Shown: positions 27,408-36,811 of the stretch, piece by piece
Layout: every line of letters begins with the position of its first letter
How positions within the stretch are numbered: the stretch's first letter is position 1
From: Corynebacterium jeddahense
GTDB lineage: Bacteria; Actinomycetota; Actinomycetes; Mycobacteriales; Mycobacteriaceae
Reading direction: 5' to 3'
NCBI RefSeq assembly: GCF_028609865.1
Contig: NZ_CP063194.1
Location: forward strand, 1,612,001 to 1,676,000
DNA length: 64,000 nt
Notes under the pieces: generated by a model
The model's input: only the letters and a program-made list of their open reading frames with translations
What the model was told of the DNA's origin: nothing
Databases searched by the model: none
Position numbers and translations under genes: made by a program

Positions 27408-27437
27408 AACCCCGTCCGAGGCAACTCGGACGGGGTT
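27408..27437 (-). terminator. strong terminator of rplS
   Basis: A perfect 13-bp stem (27408-27420 with 27425-27437) with a tetraloop lies 16 bp after the rplS stop, with T-rich sequence next on the minus strand. Confidence 0.9.
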
Positions 27438-27453
27438 CACAGGCGCGCTGAAA

Positions 27454-27801
27454 CTAGCGACGCTCCTTGATGCGGGCAGCCTTGCCGCGCAGGTCGCGCA
27501 TGTAGTACAGCTTCGCGCGGCGCACGTCGCCCTTGCGGACAACCTCGATCTTCTCGATGTTCGGGGAGTGCACCGGGAAGGTGCGCTCGACGCCGATGCC
27601 GAAGGAAACCTTGCGGACGGTGAAGGTCTCGCGGATGCCGCCGCCCTGGCGGCGCACGACGAAGCCGGTGAACACCTGGGTACGGGTCACGGAACCCTCG
27701 ATGACCTTGACGTGCACGTCGAGGGTGTCGCCCGGGCGGAAGTCCGGGATGTCGTCGCGCAGCTGGCCGGCGTCGACCAGATCAATCTTGCCGTTGCTCA
27801 T
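27454..27801 (-). CDS. rplS: 50S ribosomal protein L19
   Basis: L19 lies at the 30S-50S interface. The 115 residues are typical, with [13 protein letters not shown] and the C-terminal [25 protein letters not shown] precedes the ATG at 27801. It usually follows trmD; here tex lies between them. Confidence 0.97.
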   Translation of the reverse strand: MSNGKIDLVDAGQLRDDIPDFRPGDTLDVHVKVIEGSVTRTQVFTGFVVRRQGGGIRETFTVRKVSFGIGVERTFPVHSPNIEKIEVVRKGDVRRAKLYYMRDLRGKAARIKERR

Positions 27802-27914
27802 AGAAGCAATCCTTTTCGTTTCGGACAGAGGACCCTGGCGGCGCTTCCCCGTGCGGGGCGCTCGGCCGGTTCGTGTCGGTTACAACAACCTGCGGTATCT
27901 TACAGACCCGCCGG

Positions 27915-30191
27915 TCAGTTCCCAAATCCCGCCCGCTTGAGGGCATCGGCCATTGAGCCGTTCGCTTGACGACGTTCCTTCGGCCCCTTCCGCCCCTGCC
28001 CCTTCTTCCGCGGCTGCTGTGTCTTTGCCGCGGCGGGCTGCCCTGGCTCGTCGTCAAGCCTCAAGCTCAGCCCGATGCGGTTGCGCGCGACGTCGACGTC
28101 CATAACTTTCACCTTCACCACCTGCCCAGATCGCACCACCTCGTGCGGGTCGGAGACGAACTTGTGGCTCATGGCGGAGACGTGGACCAGGCCGTCCTGG
28201 TGCACGCCGACATCCACGAACGCGCCGAACGCCGCCACGTTGGTCACCGTGCCCTCCAGGATCATTCCGGGTATCAGGTCCTTGACCTCGTTGACGCCCT
28301 CCTTAAACGACGCGGTCTTGAACTCCGGGCGCGGGTCCCGGCCCGGTTTGTCCAGCTCGGCCAAGATGTCGGTGACGGTGGGCACGCCGAAGGTGTCGTC
28401 GGCGAAGTCCGCGGGCGAAAGTTTCGTCAGCACCGTCGTGTTACCGATCAGCTTCTCGGTGGCCAGGCCCGTCGTCGCCGCCACCTTCTCCACGACCGGG
28501 TACGCCTCAGGGTGCACCGCGGAGGCGTCCAGCGGGTTTGTCCCGCCCTGGATGCGCAAGAATCCCGCGGCCTGCTCGAACGCCTTCGGCCCGAGGCGCG
28601 GCACCTTGCCCAGCTCCTTGCGGGTGGTAAAGCGGCCGTGCTCGTCGCGGTAGGCCACGATGTTCTTCGCCACCGTGCCGGACAGGCCCGCGACGCGCTC
28701 GAGCAGCGGCACGGATGCCGTGTTCACGTCGACGCCGACGGAGTTCACCGCGTCCTCCACCACGGCGTCGAGGGTCTGCGCGAGCGCGGTCTGGTTCACG
28801 TCGTGCTGGTACTGCCCCACGCCGAGTGCCTTCGGGTCCACCTTCACCAGCTCCGCGAGCGGGTCCTGCAGCCGCCGGGCGATGGAGACCGCCGAGCGCA
28901 GCGAGACGTCCATGTCCGGGAACTCCTCCGCCGCGATGGGGCTTGCCGAGTACACCGACGCGCCGGACTCGCTGACCACCACCGGCGTCGGGCGCTTCCC
29001 GCCCGCCTGCGCGATGAGGTCCGCGACCTCCCCGGCGAGCTTCTCCGACTCGCGCGACGCCGTGCCGTTGCCCACCGCGATGAGCTCAACGCCGTGCTCC
29101 GCGGCGAGCGTGGCCAGCTCCGCCCGCGCCGCGTCCCACCTATTCTGCGGCTGGTGCGGGTAGACGATCGTGGTGGCCAGCACCTTGCCCGTCTCGTCCA
29201 CCACCGCGCACTTCACGCCGTTGCGGTAGCCCGGGTCGAGCGCGAGCGTGGCACGCTGCCCGGCGGGTGCTGCGAGGAGCACGTCGCGCAGGTTCGTCTT
29301 GAACACCTCGAGCGCGCCAGCCTCCGCCTTCTCTTTGAGCCGCATGCGCGTATCAAGGTTCGCGGAGACCTGCAGCTTCGTACGCCAGCCCCAGCGCACC
29401 GCCTTGGCCAGCCACTCGGAATCCTTCACCGGCAGGCCGAAGCGCTCGGCGATCATCCCCTCGTACACGGCCTCCTCGCCCGGGTCCATGTCGAGCACGA
29501 GCACGCCCTCCGACTCGCCGCGCAGCAGCGCGAGGATGCGGTGGCTCGGCAGGGTGTCGAGGGGCTCCGAGAACTCGAAGTAGTCGGCATACTTCGCGCC
29601 CTCGGTTTCCTTGCCCTCGACCACGCCGGAGCGCATCGTGCCCTGCGCGTAGACCCGGTCGCGCACCTCGCCGACGAGGTCCGCGTCGGTGGCGAAGCGG
29701 TCGACAAGGATCGCACGCGCCCCGTCGAGCGCCGCCTTCGCGTCCGGGAAGCCCTCGGACAGGTAGGCCGCGGCGAGGGTCTCGGGGTCGGCCGAAGGAT
29801 CGTCGATAAGCTGCTGCTCGAGCGCCTCGAGCCCCGCCTCGCGCGCGATGTCCGCCTTGGTCTTGCGTCGCTTCTTGTACGGCAGGTAGAGGTCCTCCAC
29901 GCGCGCCTTCGTGTCGGCTGCGAGGATCTCGCGCTTGAGCTCGTCGGTGAGTTTGCCCTGCTCCTCGATGCTTTCCAGCACCGCTTTCTTACGCTCGGCG
30001 AGCTCGATGAGGTACGTGTTGCGCTCCTCGATGTGGCGCAGCTGCGCGTCGTCGAGGCCGCCCGTCGCCTCTTTGCGGTAGCGGGCGATGAAGGGGACGG
30101 TGTTGCCCTCGGCGAGCAGCTTGAGGGCGGCCTCGACCTGCCCCGGTTTGACGTTGATTTCGTTCGCGATGGTGTCTGCGATTGATGTCAT
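27915..30191 (-). CDS. tex: Tex-family RNA-binding transcription accessory protein
   Basis: Tex is a bacterial Spt6-like nucleic-acid-binding protein linked to transcription and toxin expression. The 758 residues comprise the N-terminal helical Tex region, a YqgF/RuvC-like domain (around [11 protein letters not shown]), helix-hairpin-helix motifs ([17 protein letters not shown]), and a C-terminal S1 domain ([26 protein letters not shown]). The frame is open far upstream through trmD, but the ATG at 30191 overlaps the trmD stop as ATGA, so tex is translationally coupled to trmD. One motif copy (GCTTATCGACG) lies within it. Confidence 0.94.
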   Translation of the reverse strand: MTSIADTIANEINVKPGQVEAALKLLAEGNTVPFIARYRKEATGGLDDAQLRHIEERNTYLIELAERKKAVLESIEEQGKLTDELKREILAADTKARVEDLYLPYKKRRKTKADIAREAGLEALEQQLIDDPSADPETLAAAYLSEGFPDAKAALDGARAILVDRFATDADLVGEVRDRVYAQGTMRSGVVEGKETEGAKYADYFEFSEPLDTLPSHRILALLRGESEGVLVLDMDPGEEAVYEGMIAERFGLPVKDSEWLAKAVRWGWRTKLQVSANLDTRMRLKEKAEAGALEVFKTNLRDVLLAAPAGQRATLALDPGYRNGVKCAVVDETGKVLATTIVYPHQPQNRWDAARAELATLAAEHGVELIAVGNGTASRESEKLAGEVADLIAQAGGKRPTPVVVSESGASVYSASPIAAEEFPDMDVSLRSAVSIARRLQDPLAELVKVDPKALGVGQYQHDVNQTALAQTLDAVVEDAVNSVGVDVNTASVPLLERVAGLSGTVAKNIVAYRDEHGRFTTRKELGKVPRLGPKAFEQAAGFLRIQGGTNPLDASAVHPEAYPVVEKVAATTGLATEKLIGNTTVLTKLSPADFADDTFGVPTVTDILAELDKPGRDPRPEFKTASFKEGVNEVKDLIPGMILEGTVTNVAAFGAFVDVGVHQDGLVHVSAMSHKFVSDPHEVVRSGQVVKVKVMDVDVARNRIGLSLRLDDEPGQPAAAKTQQPRKKGQGRKGPKERRQANGSMADALKRAGFGN

Positions 30192-31369
30192 TCGGGCGAT
30201 ACTACTGTGGTGCCGTACCACGGGGTGCCCTCGGGCAGGGCCGCGGCGACCGCCTGCGTCGCCTCCGCCAGCGGCAGCGCGGTGCGGCCCGTGACCGTCA
30301 GCCCGCGGACCTCCCCGGCGGGCGGGCGGCCGTGCTCGTACTCGTACTGCCGCTCGAGCATCGACGGCTCGAAGCAGTGCGCCGCGCGCGGCCCCTCGAG
30401 CTCGATGCTCGTCGTGCGGTACCCCGCCTGCTTGAGCGACTTTCGCATTCGCTTCTCGACGGCTCCGCTCCACCGCTTCCCGTCCACAATCACGTCCAGG
30501 CTGGTGGTGACGTCTCGGGCGTCGAGCGCGAACCGATCCTCGTCGCTGAGCTCCGCGCATTCGAGCAGGTCCGGGCGCACCGCTTTCGTGCGCTTGAGCG
30601 ATTGCTCGCGGCGCCACGCCTGCACCTTCGCGTGGTCGCCGGATGTGAGCACCGCCGGGGCTTCCAGGCCGCGCCAGACCCGCGGCTTCGTGTAACTCGG
30701 GCCCTCGAGCAGGCCGTCGGAAAACGAGTCGTCCTCGTGGCTTTCCGTGTTGCCGAGCACGCCCGGGATGAGCCGCGTGACCGCCTCCGCGATGACGAGC
30801 ACCGCCACCTCCCCGCCGATGAGCACGTAGTCCCCGATCGAGACCTCGCGCACCCGGTAGCGTTGCTTCGCGTCTTCCAACACGCGCTGGTCGATGCCCT
30901 CGTAGCGCCCGCACGCGAAGACGATGTGCTCCTCGCGCGACCACGCCCGCGCGTCCTCCTGCGTGAACGGCGTGCCTGCGGGTGTGGGCACGAGGAGCAG
31001 GGGAGCCGCCGGGTTCTCCCTTTCGCGGACATCCCCGCCCGAGTACGGCCGCGCTGCGACGTTGGCGACGTCGTCGTGGCGCGCCTTGTCGTTGCGGTGC
31101 GCGGCGGCGGAGTGGAGTTCGGCGCCGGTGCGGCCGGAGGCGACGCTGTCAAGCGCGGGCCCCCACACCTCAGGCTTCATCACCATGCCCGGCCCCCCGC
31201 CGAGCGGCGGCGCATCGACGGATTTGTGGTTGCCGGTGGCCCAGTCGCGCAGGTCGTGCACGCCGACCTCGAGGATCCCCTGCTCGATCGCCTTGCCCAG
31301 CAGCGCGTGGCGCAGCGGGTCGAGGTACTCGGGGAAGATCGTGATGACGTCCAAGCGCAGCTTAGACAT
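30188..31369 (-). CDS. trmD: tRNA (guanine37-N1)-methyltransferase with insertion and C-terminal extension
   Basis: TrmD adds the m1G37 modification that prevents frameshifting. SPOUT-type SAM-binding motifs are intact: G-R-Y-E-G-I-D (154-160), [11 protein letters not shown] (177-187), and [10 protein letters not shown] (252-261). At 393 residues it is about 140 longer than usual. About 43 extra residues lie at 80-122, and about 107 follow the normal end (from residue 287), containing [16 protein letters not shown] and [14 protein letters not shown] do not recognise this domain. The start overlaps rimM by 8 nt. Confidence 0.93.
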   Translation of the reverse strand: MSKLRLDVITIFPEYLDPLRHALLGKAIEQGILEVGVHDLRDWATGNHKSVDAPPLGGGPGMVMKPEVWGPALDSVASGRTGAELHSAAAHRNDKARHDDVANVAARPYSGGDVRERENPAAPLLLVPTPAGTPFTQEDARAWSREEHIVFACGRYEGIDQRVLEDAKQRYRVREVSIGDYVLIGGEVAVLVIAEAVTRLIPGVLGNTESHEDDSFSDGLLEGPSYTKPRVWRGLEAPAVLTSGDHAKVQAWRREQSLKRTKAVRPDLLECAELSDEDRFALDARDVTTSLDVIVDGKRWSGAVEKRMRKSLKQAGYRTTSIELEGPRAAHCFEPSMLERQYEYEHGRPPAGEVRGLTVTGRTALPLAEATQAVAAALPEGTPWYGTTVVSPE

Positions 31370-31862
31370 CGAGCAGCCCCTCGGGCGGGGTGATCACGAG
31401 GGTGCCCGCGTCCAAGTCGAGGTCTGGCACGAAGTCCATAACGAACGGGACGAGCACCTCCTTGCCGCGGTAGTCGATCTCGAGGATCTTGCGGTTCGGC
31501 GCGTCCATCACGCCGGTGACCTCGCCGACCTCCTCGCCATCGTGGAACACCTTGAGGCCGATGAGCTCGTGGTTGTAGTACTCGTCCGAGTCATCGTCGC
31601 GCTCGAGCGGCTCGGCGACGAACTTCATCCCGCGCAGGCTGTCCGCGGCGGTGCGGTCCGGCACCTCCTCAAAGCTGACGAGGAGGCGTTGCTGGTGCGG
31701 GCGCACCGTCTTGACAGTCAGCTCCCGTTCCTTGCCCGCCTGGCGGCCTGTGAGCACCGCCCCGGCGACGATGTGCTCCTCCGACTCGTCCGCGAGCAAC
31801 TCCACGGCGACTTCGCCTTTCACGCCGTGGGACTTGACCACACGGCCGATGTTGAGCTCCAT
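31362..31862 (-). CDS. rimM: ribosome maturation factor RimM
   Basis: RimM helps assemble the 30S head by binding S19. The 166 residues have the N-terminal RimM barrel (I-G-R-V-V-K-S-H-G-V-K-G-E-V) and a C-terminal PRC barrel (E-L-I-G-L-K-V-F, then L-V-P-F-V). A TACCGT -10 lies 8 nt before the ATG at 31862, suggesting an internal leaderless start besides read-through from rpsP. It is followed by trmD with an 8-nt overlap. Confidence 0.95.
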   Translation of the reverse strand: MELNIGRVVKSHGVKGEVAVELLADESEEHIVAGAVLTGRQAGKERELTVKTVRPHQQRLLVSFEEVPDRTAADSLRGMKFVAEPLERDDDSDEYYNHELIGLKVFHDGEEVGEVTGVMDAPNRKILEIDYRGKEVLVPFVMDFVPDLDLDAGTLVITPPEGLLDV

Positions 31863-31870
31863 GGGTGGCT

Positions 31871-31876
31871 ACGGTA
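31871..31876 (-). promoter_or_regulatory. -10 element of leaderless rimM
   Basis: TACCGT on the minus strand, 8 nt before the rimM ATG. It lies after the rpsP terminator, so rimM-trmD-tex may be a separate transcript. Confidence 0.45.
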
Positions 31877-31971
31877 GCAGGCTGCTTCGGTGGCGGTTTG
31901 CGGTGGCGGCTCCCCACTCCCGGGCAAGACCAGGCCAACAACCGGGCCAACAACCCCCAGCGAGCGACAAA

Positions 31972-32002
31972 ACCCCCGTGCCGCGTTAAGCGGAACGGGG
32001 GT
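31972..32002 (-). terminator. terminator of rpsP
   Basis: A 13-bp stem with one mismatch (31972-31984 with 31990-32002, loop GTTAA) is followed by TTTTG on the minus strand, 23 bp after the rpsP stop. Confidence 0.85.
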
Positions 32003-32024
32003 GTCGCTGAGAAGCGAGGGGCGC

Positions 32025-32540
32025 TTAGTTCTCCTCGGCCGGAGCTTCCTCGGCAGCCTCGGCGGACTCGCCCTCGGCAGCTTCAGCCTCAGCGGCCTCA
32101 GCCTCAGCAGCGGCGGCAGCCTCGGCGGCCTCCTTCGCGGCGGCCTCGTCCTTCGCCTTCTGGCGCTTCTCGGTGATGGCCTCGGCGGTCGGGCCGTTCT
32201 TGGCCTCCTCGAGCGCCTGGTTGAACAGCTCGAGCTTGGACGGCTTCTCTTCCTTCACCTTGAGGGTGCCCTCGGCGCCCTCGAGGCCCTTGTACTTCTG
32301 CCAGTCGCCGGTCACCTTGAGCAGCGCGAGCACCGGCTCGGTCGGCTGCGCGCCGACACCCAGCCAGTACTGGGCGCGCTCGGAGTCGATGCGGATGAGC
32401 GACGGCTCTTCCTTCGGGTGGTAGATGCCGATGTTCTCGATGACGCGGCCATCGCGGCGGGTGCGAGCGTCGGCGACAACGACGCGGTACTGCGCGTTGC
32501 GGATCTTGCCGAGGCGCTGCAGCTTGATCTTTACAGCCAT
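32025..32540 (-). CDS. rpsP: 30S ribosomal protein S16
   Basis: S16 is needed for 30S assembly. The conserved first 80 or so residues ([12 protein letters not shown], then [19 protein letters not shown]) are followed by a long acidic, Ala/Glu-rich tail to residue 171. The tail is much longer than in E. coli (82 residues) but similar tails occur in corynebacteria. The ATG at 32540 follows AAGGAAG; an upstream ATG seven codons earlier has no ribosome site. Confidence 0.96.
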   Translation of the reverse strand: MAVKIKLQRLGKIRNAQYRVVVADARTRRDGRVIENIGIYHPKEEPSLIRIDSERAQYWLGVGAQPTEPVLALLKVTGDWQKYKGLEGAEGTLKVKEEKPSKLELFNQALEEAKNGPTAEAITEKRQKAKDEAAAKEAAEAAAAAEAEAAEAEAAEGESAEAAEEAPAEEN

Positions 32541-32899
32541 GGTGTACTTCCTTGTGGTCACTGGGCAGTGCAGGCACTCGTCGCGTATCGACGAGCCGGT
32601 TCAACCCTTCTTCTTTACCCTGCGCGTGACTGGCCGGCCGACCCGGTGCGGAAACCAGGGACGGGTCCGGCGCGTACGCAGTTATGGACTTGTCGTGCCA
32701 GCCGGGTGCTCCGCGCAACGATGGCGGACTCGCCCGCTTGACAGCTTGAGATACTGTACGCGCGAGCGCCCCCGAAACCAAAAACGGCCGCCGCCGGCGA
32801 GCCGCTCGGGCCAGGCTGTTCGGGCGCGCCCCGGCGAGGATGTATGGTCTTTAACGTTTGTGACGTTAGCGGACGAGGTTGGAAGACGGGGTAGGAACG
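32541..32899. promoter_or_regulatory. divergent regulatory region between rpsP and the acyltransferase gene
   Basis: No gene was seen in these 359 bases. A candidate minus-strand promoter for rpsP is TTGGTT (32776-32781) with TACAGT (32753-32758), spacer 17, giving a leader of about 200 nt. A motif copy GCGTATCGACG is at 32583-32593. On the plus strand an inverted repeat TAACGT (32852-32857)/ACGTTA (32863-32868) follows a TATGGT (32843-32848) and may be an operator for the acyltransferase gene. Confidence 0.35.
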
Positions 32900-35062
32900 A
32901 TGGCAGCAGCCCCCCTAAGCCCCGCGCGCGGCTCCACCGCATACCGGGTCGACCTCGACGGTTTGCGCGGCTACGCCATCGCGCTTGTGGTGATCTTTCA
33001 CGTCTTCGTCGGCCGCGTCTCCGGCGGCGTTGACGTGTTCCTCCTGCTCTCCGGCTACTTCTTCCTCGGCAGCCAGTTGCGCTACGCGCTGCGCCCGAAC
33101 CCCAGCCTCAACCCGTGGTGGCCGCTGTGGCGCACCATCCGCAGGCTCGTGCCGGCGCTCGCGCTCGTGGTGGTCACGGTCGTGCTCCTCGTGCTCGGGT
33201 TCGCGCCTGAGCTCATGTCGACGGAGCTGTCGCGCCAGGTCACCGCGTCGATGCTCTACTACCAGAACTGGGAGCTCATCGCGCAGAACGCGGACTACGC
33301 CGCCGCCAGCCAGGACACCTCTCCCCTGCAACACCTGTGGTCCATGTCGGTGCAGGGGCAGTTCTACCTCGTCGCCATCCTCATGGGCACCGCCGTCGCG
33401 TTCGCGGTGTCCAAGCTCAACGCCGACCCGAAGCGCACGAAGCGCGTGGCCATCGGGGTGCTCGCCGCGATCACGGTGTGCTCGTTCGCCTGGGCGTCGC
33501 GCTTCGGGCTCGTGGGCACCGGGGAGAACTACTACTCCACCTTCTCGCGCGCCTGGGAACTCTCGCTCGGCGCGCTGCTCGCGTTCGTCCCGGCGGAGTG
33601 GCAGCTGCCGCAGTCCACGGCGTGGCTTACGGCGCTCACCGGCGTCGGCCTCATCACCGCCACCGGCTTCATCATCCCCACCTCGCTCGCGTTCCCGGGC
33701 CCACTCGCGCTCTTCCCGCTCATCGGCGCGGCGCTCGTGGTGCTCTCGGGCAACAGCAACGCCGTATCGACGGTGTTATCCTCCGGCCCGATGACGTGGC
33801 TCGGCAGCATCGCCTACCCGCTGTACCTGTGGCACTGGCCGTTGCTCATCCTGGTCACGGTCATCGGTGGCTTTAAAACCCCACCGGCGTGGCTCGGCGG
33901 CGCCGTGATCGCTCTCTCGATGGCGCTCGCGCACGTCACCCACACGTTCGTCGAGGACCCGCTGCGCCAGCACCGGCCGCGGCCGAAGGCCACGGATACC
34001 CCGGTGGCGGACGCGCGAGCGTCGCTACGCACCCTGCCCGGCGGGCTGCGCGCGGCCGGGGGCGCCCTCGCCGCGGCGCTGTTCGTGGTGGCGCTCGCGG
34101 TGCAGCCCTATTGGGACCACCGGGTGGATTCGGCCGAGAAGCCGCTCGACCCGGCGACGTACCCCGGGGCAATGGCGCTGCGCGGCGCCGCGGTCCCGGC
34201 GGTGGAGCCGGCGCCGAACCCGAACCTCATCGCGGGCGTGTTCCCGCCGATCGGCGAGGAAGGCTGCATGGTGTTCCTGCCCGAGGACGCCGACGCGATG
34301 CCGGGGCCGGACTGCGTCTACGGCGACGTGAACGCGCAGACCACGGTGGTGCTCGTCGGCGGCTCGCACATCGAACCGTTCGTCATCCCCCTCGACCAGC
34401 TGGGCAAGGAGCACCACTTCAAGGTCGCGTCCTTCGTGCGCCAGGAGTGCCCGCTCGTCGTCGGCGGCCCGGACGACCCAGCGAACGAGATCGTTTCCCC
34501 CGTGTGCGCCGAGTGGGGCGAAAACGCGCTTGCGGAGATCCAGGCGCTCAACCCAGCGATGATCGTCTCTACCTCCACCCGCCCCGCGGGCCACGCGGGC
34601 GAGGGCATCGCCTCGGCGGACTACGTGCCGGAGGCTTACGCGCGCCTGTGGGAGCGCCTCGCCGAGCTCAACGTGCCGTTCGTCGGCCTGCGCGACAACC
34701 CGTGGATGTTCAACCCCGACGGGGCCCCAATGGACCCGAACCTGTGCATCGTCGCGGGCTACACCGAGCGCGACTGCTCGATGCCTGCGGACGTCGTGTA
34801 CGCCCCCGAGGACCCCGCCGCGTTCTTCCTCGACGGCAGCGCCGCCCAGTGGGAGATCGACACCGAGCCGTGGTACTGCATCGACGGCATCTGCCCGCCG
34901 CAAATCGGGAACGTCTACATCTACCGCGACCAGAACCACATTTCGAACGCCTACGCCGCCACCCTCGCCCCGCTGCTCTGGGAGCAGCTCGGGCCGATCT
35001 TTGGGGAGCTCTCGCTTCTCGACGAGCCTCCGGCCGCCCCCGCCCCCGCAGCCGACGCCTAG
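32900..35062 (+). CDS. acyltransferase-3 / SGNH fusion membrane protein (OafA/YrhL-like)
   Basis: Proteins of this type add acyl groups to sugars of the cell envelope. The first 400 or so residues form about ten membrane helices with the AT3 motif Y-R-V-D-L-D-G-L-R-G-Y-A and G-G-V-D-V-F-L-L-L-S-G-Y. The periplasmic C-terminal half is an SGNH domain with G-G-S-H (S489, G488 where Asp is usual in front) and a late D-Q-N-H (D677, H680). Total 720 residues. The likely acceptor in corynebacteria would be a wall glycan or glycolipid (inference). TAGGA precedes the ATG at 32900. Its stop shares the palindrome CTAG with the ffh stop. Confidence 0.9.
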   Translation: MAAAPLSPARGSTAYRVDLDGLRGYAIALVVIFHVFVGRVSGGVDVFLLLSGYFFLGSQLRYALRPNPSLNPWWPLWRTIRRLVPALALVVVTVVLLVLGFAPELMSTELSRQVTASMLYYQNWELIAQNADYAAASQDTSPLQHLWSMSVQGQFYLVAILMGTAVAFAVSKLNADPKRTKRVAIGVLAAITVCSFAWASRFGLVGTGENYYSTFSRAWELSLGALLAFVPAEWQLPQSTAWLTALTGVGLITATGFIIPTSLAFPGPLALFPLIGAALVVLSGNSNAVSTVLSSGPMTWLGSIAYPLYLWHWPLLILVTVIGGFKTPPAWLGGAVIALSMALAHVTHTFVEDPLRQHRPRPKATDTPVADARASLRTLPGGLRAAGGALAAALFVVALAVQPYWDHRVDSAEKPLDPATYPGAMALRGAAVPAVEPAPNPNLIAGVFPPIGEEGCMVFLPEDADAMPGPDCVYGDVNAQTTVVLVGGSHIEPFVIPLDQLGKEHHFKVASFVRQECPLVVGGPDDPANEIVSPVCAEWGENALAEIQALNPAMIVSTSTRPAGHAGEGIASADYVPEAYARLWERLAELNVPFVGLRDNPWMFNPDGAPMDPNLCIVAGYTERDCSMPADVVYAPEDPAAFFLDGSAAQWEIDTEPWYCIDGICPPQIGNVYIYRDQNHISNAYAATLAPLLWEQLGPIFGELSLLDEPPAAPAPAADA

Positions 35063-36672
35063 AAGAACTTCCCCTTCTGCATCCGCTTCATCGCCTCGTC
35101 GAAGTCGAGGTTGTTCAGGTCCATCCCCTGCATGCCGGCCGGCAGCTGCTCCTGGAGCTTCTCCAGCTCCTTGGGGTCCGGCATGCCGCCGGGCATGCCC
35201 GGGAAATTCGGCATCCCCGGCATCTTCGGCATCCCGCCGCCGCGCTTCGCCGGCTTGCGCTTACCGTTCTTGCCCTTGCGGCCCTTCGGCTTCTTCTTCG
35301 TGGCGCTGCGGCCCATCCCCGGCATGCCGGGCAGGCCGAACTGGCTGGCCATCTGCCCCATCATCTTCTTCGCCTCGAAGAACCGCTCCACGAGCTGGTT
35401 GACCTCGGCGACCGAGACGCCCGAGCCGTTGGCGATGCGCTTGCGGCGCGAGGCGTTGAGGATCTTCGGGTCCTGGCGCTCCTGCGGCGTCATGCCGCGG
35501 ATGATGGCCTGGATGCGGTCGAGCTGCTTCTCGTCGACCATGTCGGCCATCTCGTTCATGGCCTTGCCGCCCGGCATCATCTTGAGCAGGTTGCCGATCG
35601 GCCCCATGCGTCGGATCATGAGCAGCTGGTCGAGGAAGTCCTCGAGCGTGAGCTCGCCGGATGCCAGCTTGTTTGCCGCAGCCTCCGCGTCCTGCTCGTT
35701 GTAGGTCTGTTCCGCCTGCTCAATGAGGGAGAGCAGGTCGCCCATGCCCAGGATGCGGCTGGCCATGCGGTCCGGGTGGAACACGTCAAAGTCGTCGAGC
35801 TTCTCACCCGTTGAGGCGAACAGGATCGGCTTGCCGGTCACCTCGCGGATGGACAGAGCGGCGCCGCCGCGGGCGTCGCCGTCGAGCTTCGTCAGCACCA
35901 CGCCGGTGAAGTCGACGCCCTCGGCGAAGGCCTCCGCGGTCTTCACCGCGTCCTGGCCGATCATGGCGTCGATGACGAAGAGGACCTCGTCCGGGTTCAC
36001 CGCGTCGCGGATGTTGCGCGCCTGCGTCATCAGCTCTTCGTCGATGCCGAGGCGGCCCGCGGTATCGATGATCATCACGTCGTTCTTGTGCTGCTTCGCG
36101 TACTCGATGCCCTGCTGCGCCACCGCGACCGGGTCGCCGTGGGAGGTACCCATCTCGTGCTCGAAGGAGTCGATCGAGGTACCGGGGTCCGGCGCGAACG
36201 TCGGCACGCCGGCGCGCTCGCCGACGATCTGCAGCTGCTGCACCGCGCCCGGGCGCTGCAGGTCGCACGCCACGAGCATCGGCGTGTGGCCCTGCTTGGC
36301 CAGGTGGTTCGCCAGCTTGCCGGCGAGCGTGGTCTTACCGGCACCCTGGAGGCCGGCGAGCATGATCACGGTCGGCGGGTTCTTCGCTAGGTTCAGCCGG
36401 CGCGTCTCGCCGCCGAGGATGTTGGTGAGCTCCTCGTCGACGATCTTGATCACCTGCTGCGCCGGGTTCAGCGCGGCGGAGACGTCGGCACCGAGCGCGC
36501 GCTCCTTGACGCGCTTGATAAACGCGCGGACAACCGGCAGCGACACGTCCGCCTCCAGCAGCGCGATACGGATCTCGCGCGCGGTGGCGTTGATGTCCTC
36601 TTCGGTGAGCTTGCCCTTGCCCCGCAGGCCACCAAGGGCGGATTGGAGGCGGTCGGACAGTGACTCGAACAC
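35059..36672 (-). CDS. ffh: signal recognition particle protein Ffh
   Basis: Ffh binds signal sequences on ribosomes and, with FtsY, targets them to the membrane. The N and G domains are clear, with the P-loop G-L-Q-G-A-G-K-T-T (107-115), D-T-A-G-R-L, and T-K-L-D-G. The M domain is Met-rich, followed by a long basic and Gly/Met/Pro-rich tail (K-K-K-P-K-G-R-K-G-K, then repeated P-G-M-P), which brings the total to 537, longer than E. coli Ffh. The GTG at 36672 is preceded by GGGAG about 9 nt away. FtsY follows upstream on the same strand. Confidence 0.96.
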   Translation of the reverse strand: MFESLSDRLQSALGGLRGKGKLTEEDINATAREIRIALLEADVSLPVVRAFIKRVKERALGADVSAALNPAQQVIKIVDEELTNILGGETRRLNLAKNPPTVIMLAGLQGAGKTTLAGKLANHLAKQGHTPMLVACDLQRPGAVQQLQIVGERAGVPTFAPDPGTSIDSFEHEMGTSHGDPVAVAQQGIEYAKQHKNDVMIIDTAGRLGIDEELMTQARNIRDAVNPDEVLFVIDAMIGQDAVKTAEAFAEGVDFTGVVLTKLDGDARGGAALSIREVTGKPILFASTGEKLDDFDVFHPDRMASRILGMGDLLSLIEQAEQTYNEQDAEAAANKLASGELTLEDFLDQLLMIRRMGPIGNLLKMMPGGKAMNEMADMVDEKQLDRIQAIIRGMTPQERQDPKILNASRRKRIANGSGVSVAEVNQLVERFFEAKKMMGQMASQFGLPGMPGMGRSATKKKPKGRKGKNGKRKPAKRGGGMPKMPGMPNFPGMPGGMPDPKELEKLQEQLPAGMQGMDLNNLDFDEAMKRMQKGKFF

Positions 36673-36811
36673 GGTGTGCACTCCCTCTGTCGCTAAATGA
36701 GTTCGATACAGCCTAACGCGAGTGCCCACCTGTTCTCACATTCGACCTTGCCGTCGCCTGCGCCTCGGTCACCGTGATGCCGTGCACGCCGACCTCGTGG
36801 TGGTGCGGTTG

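Noticed and set aside
30192..30944. N-terminal extension of tex
   Set aside because: The open frame runs back through trmD in another phase. The Arg-rich translation is unlike Tex, and the ATGA overlap at 30188-30191 gives a better start.
31933..31953. Double GGCCAACAAC near rimM as a regulatory repeat
   Set aside because: Only two short copies in a small gap, with no symmetry or spacing that suggests a binding site.
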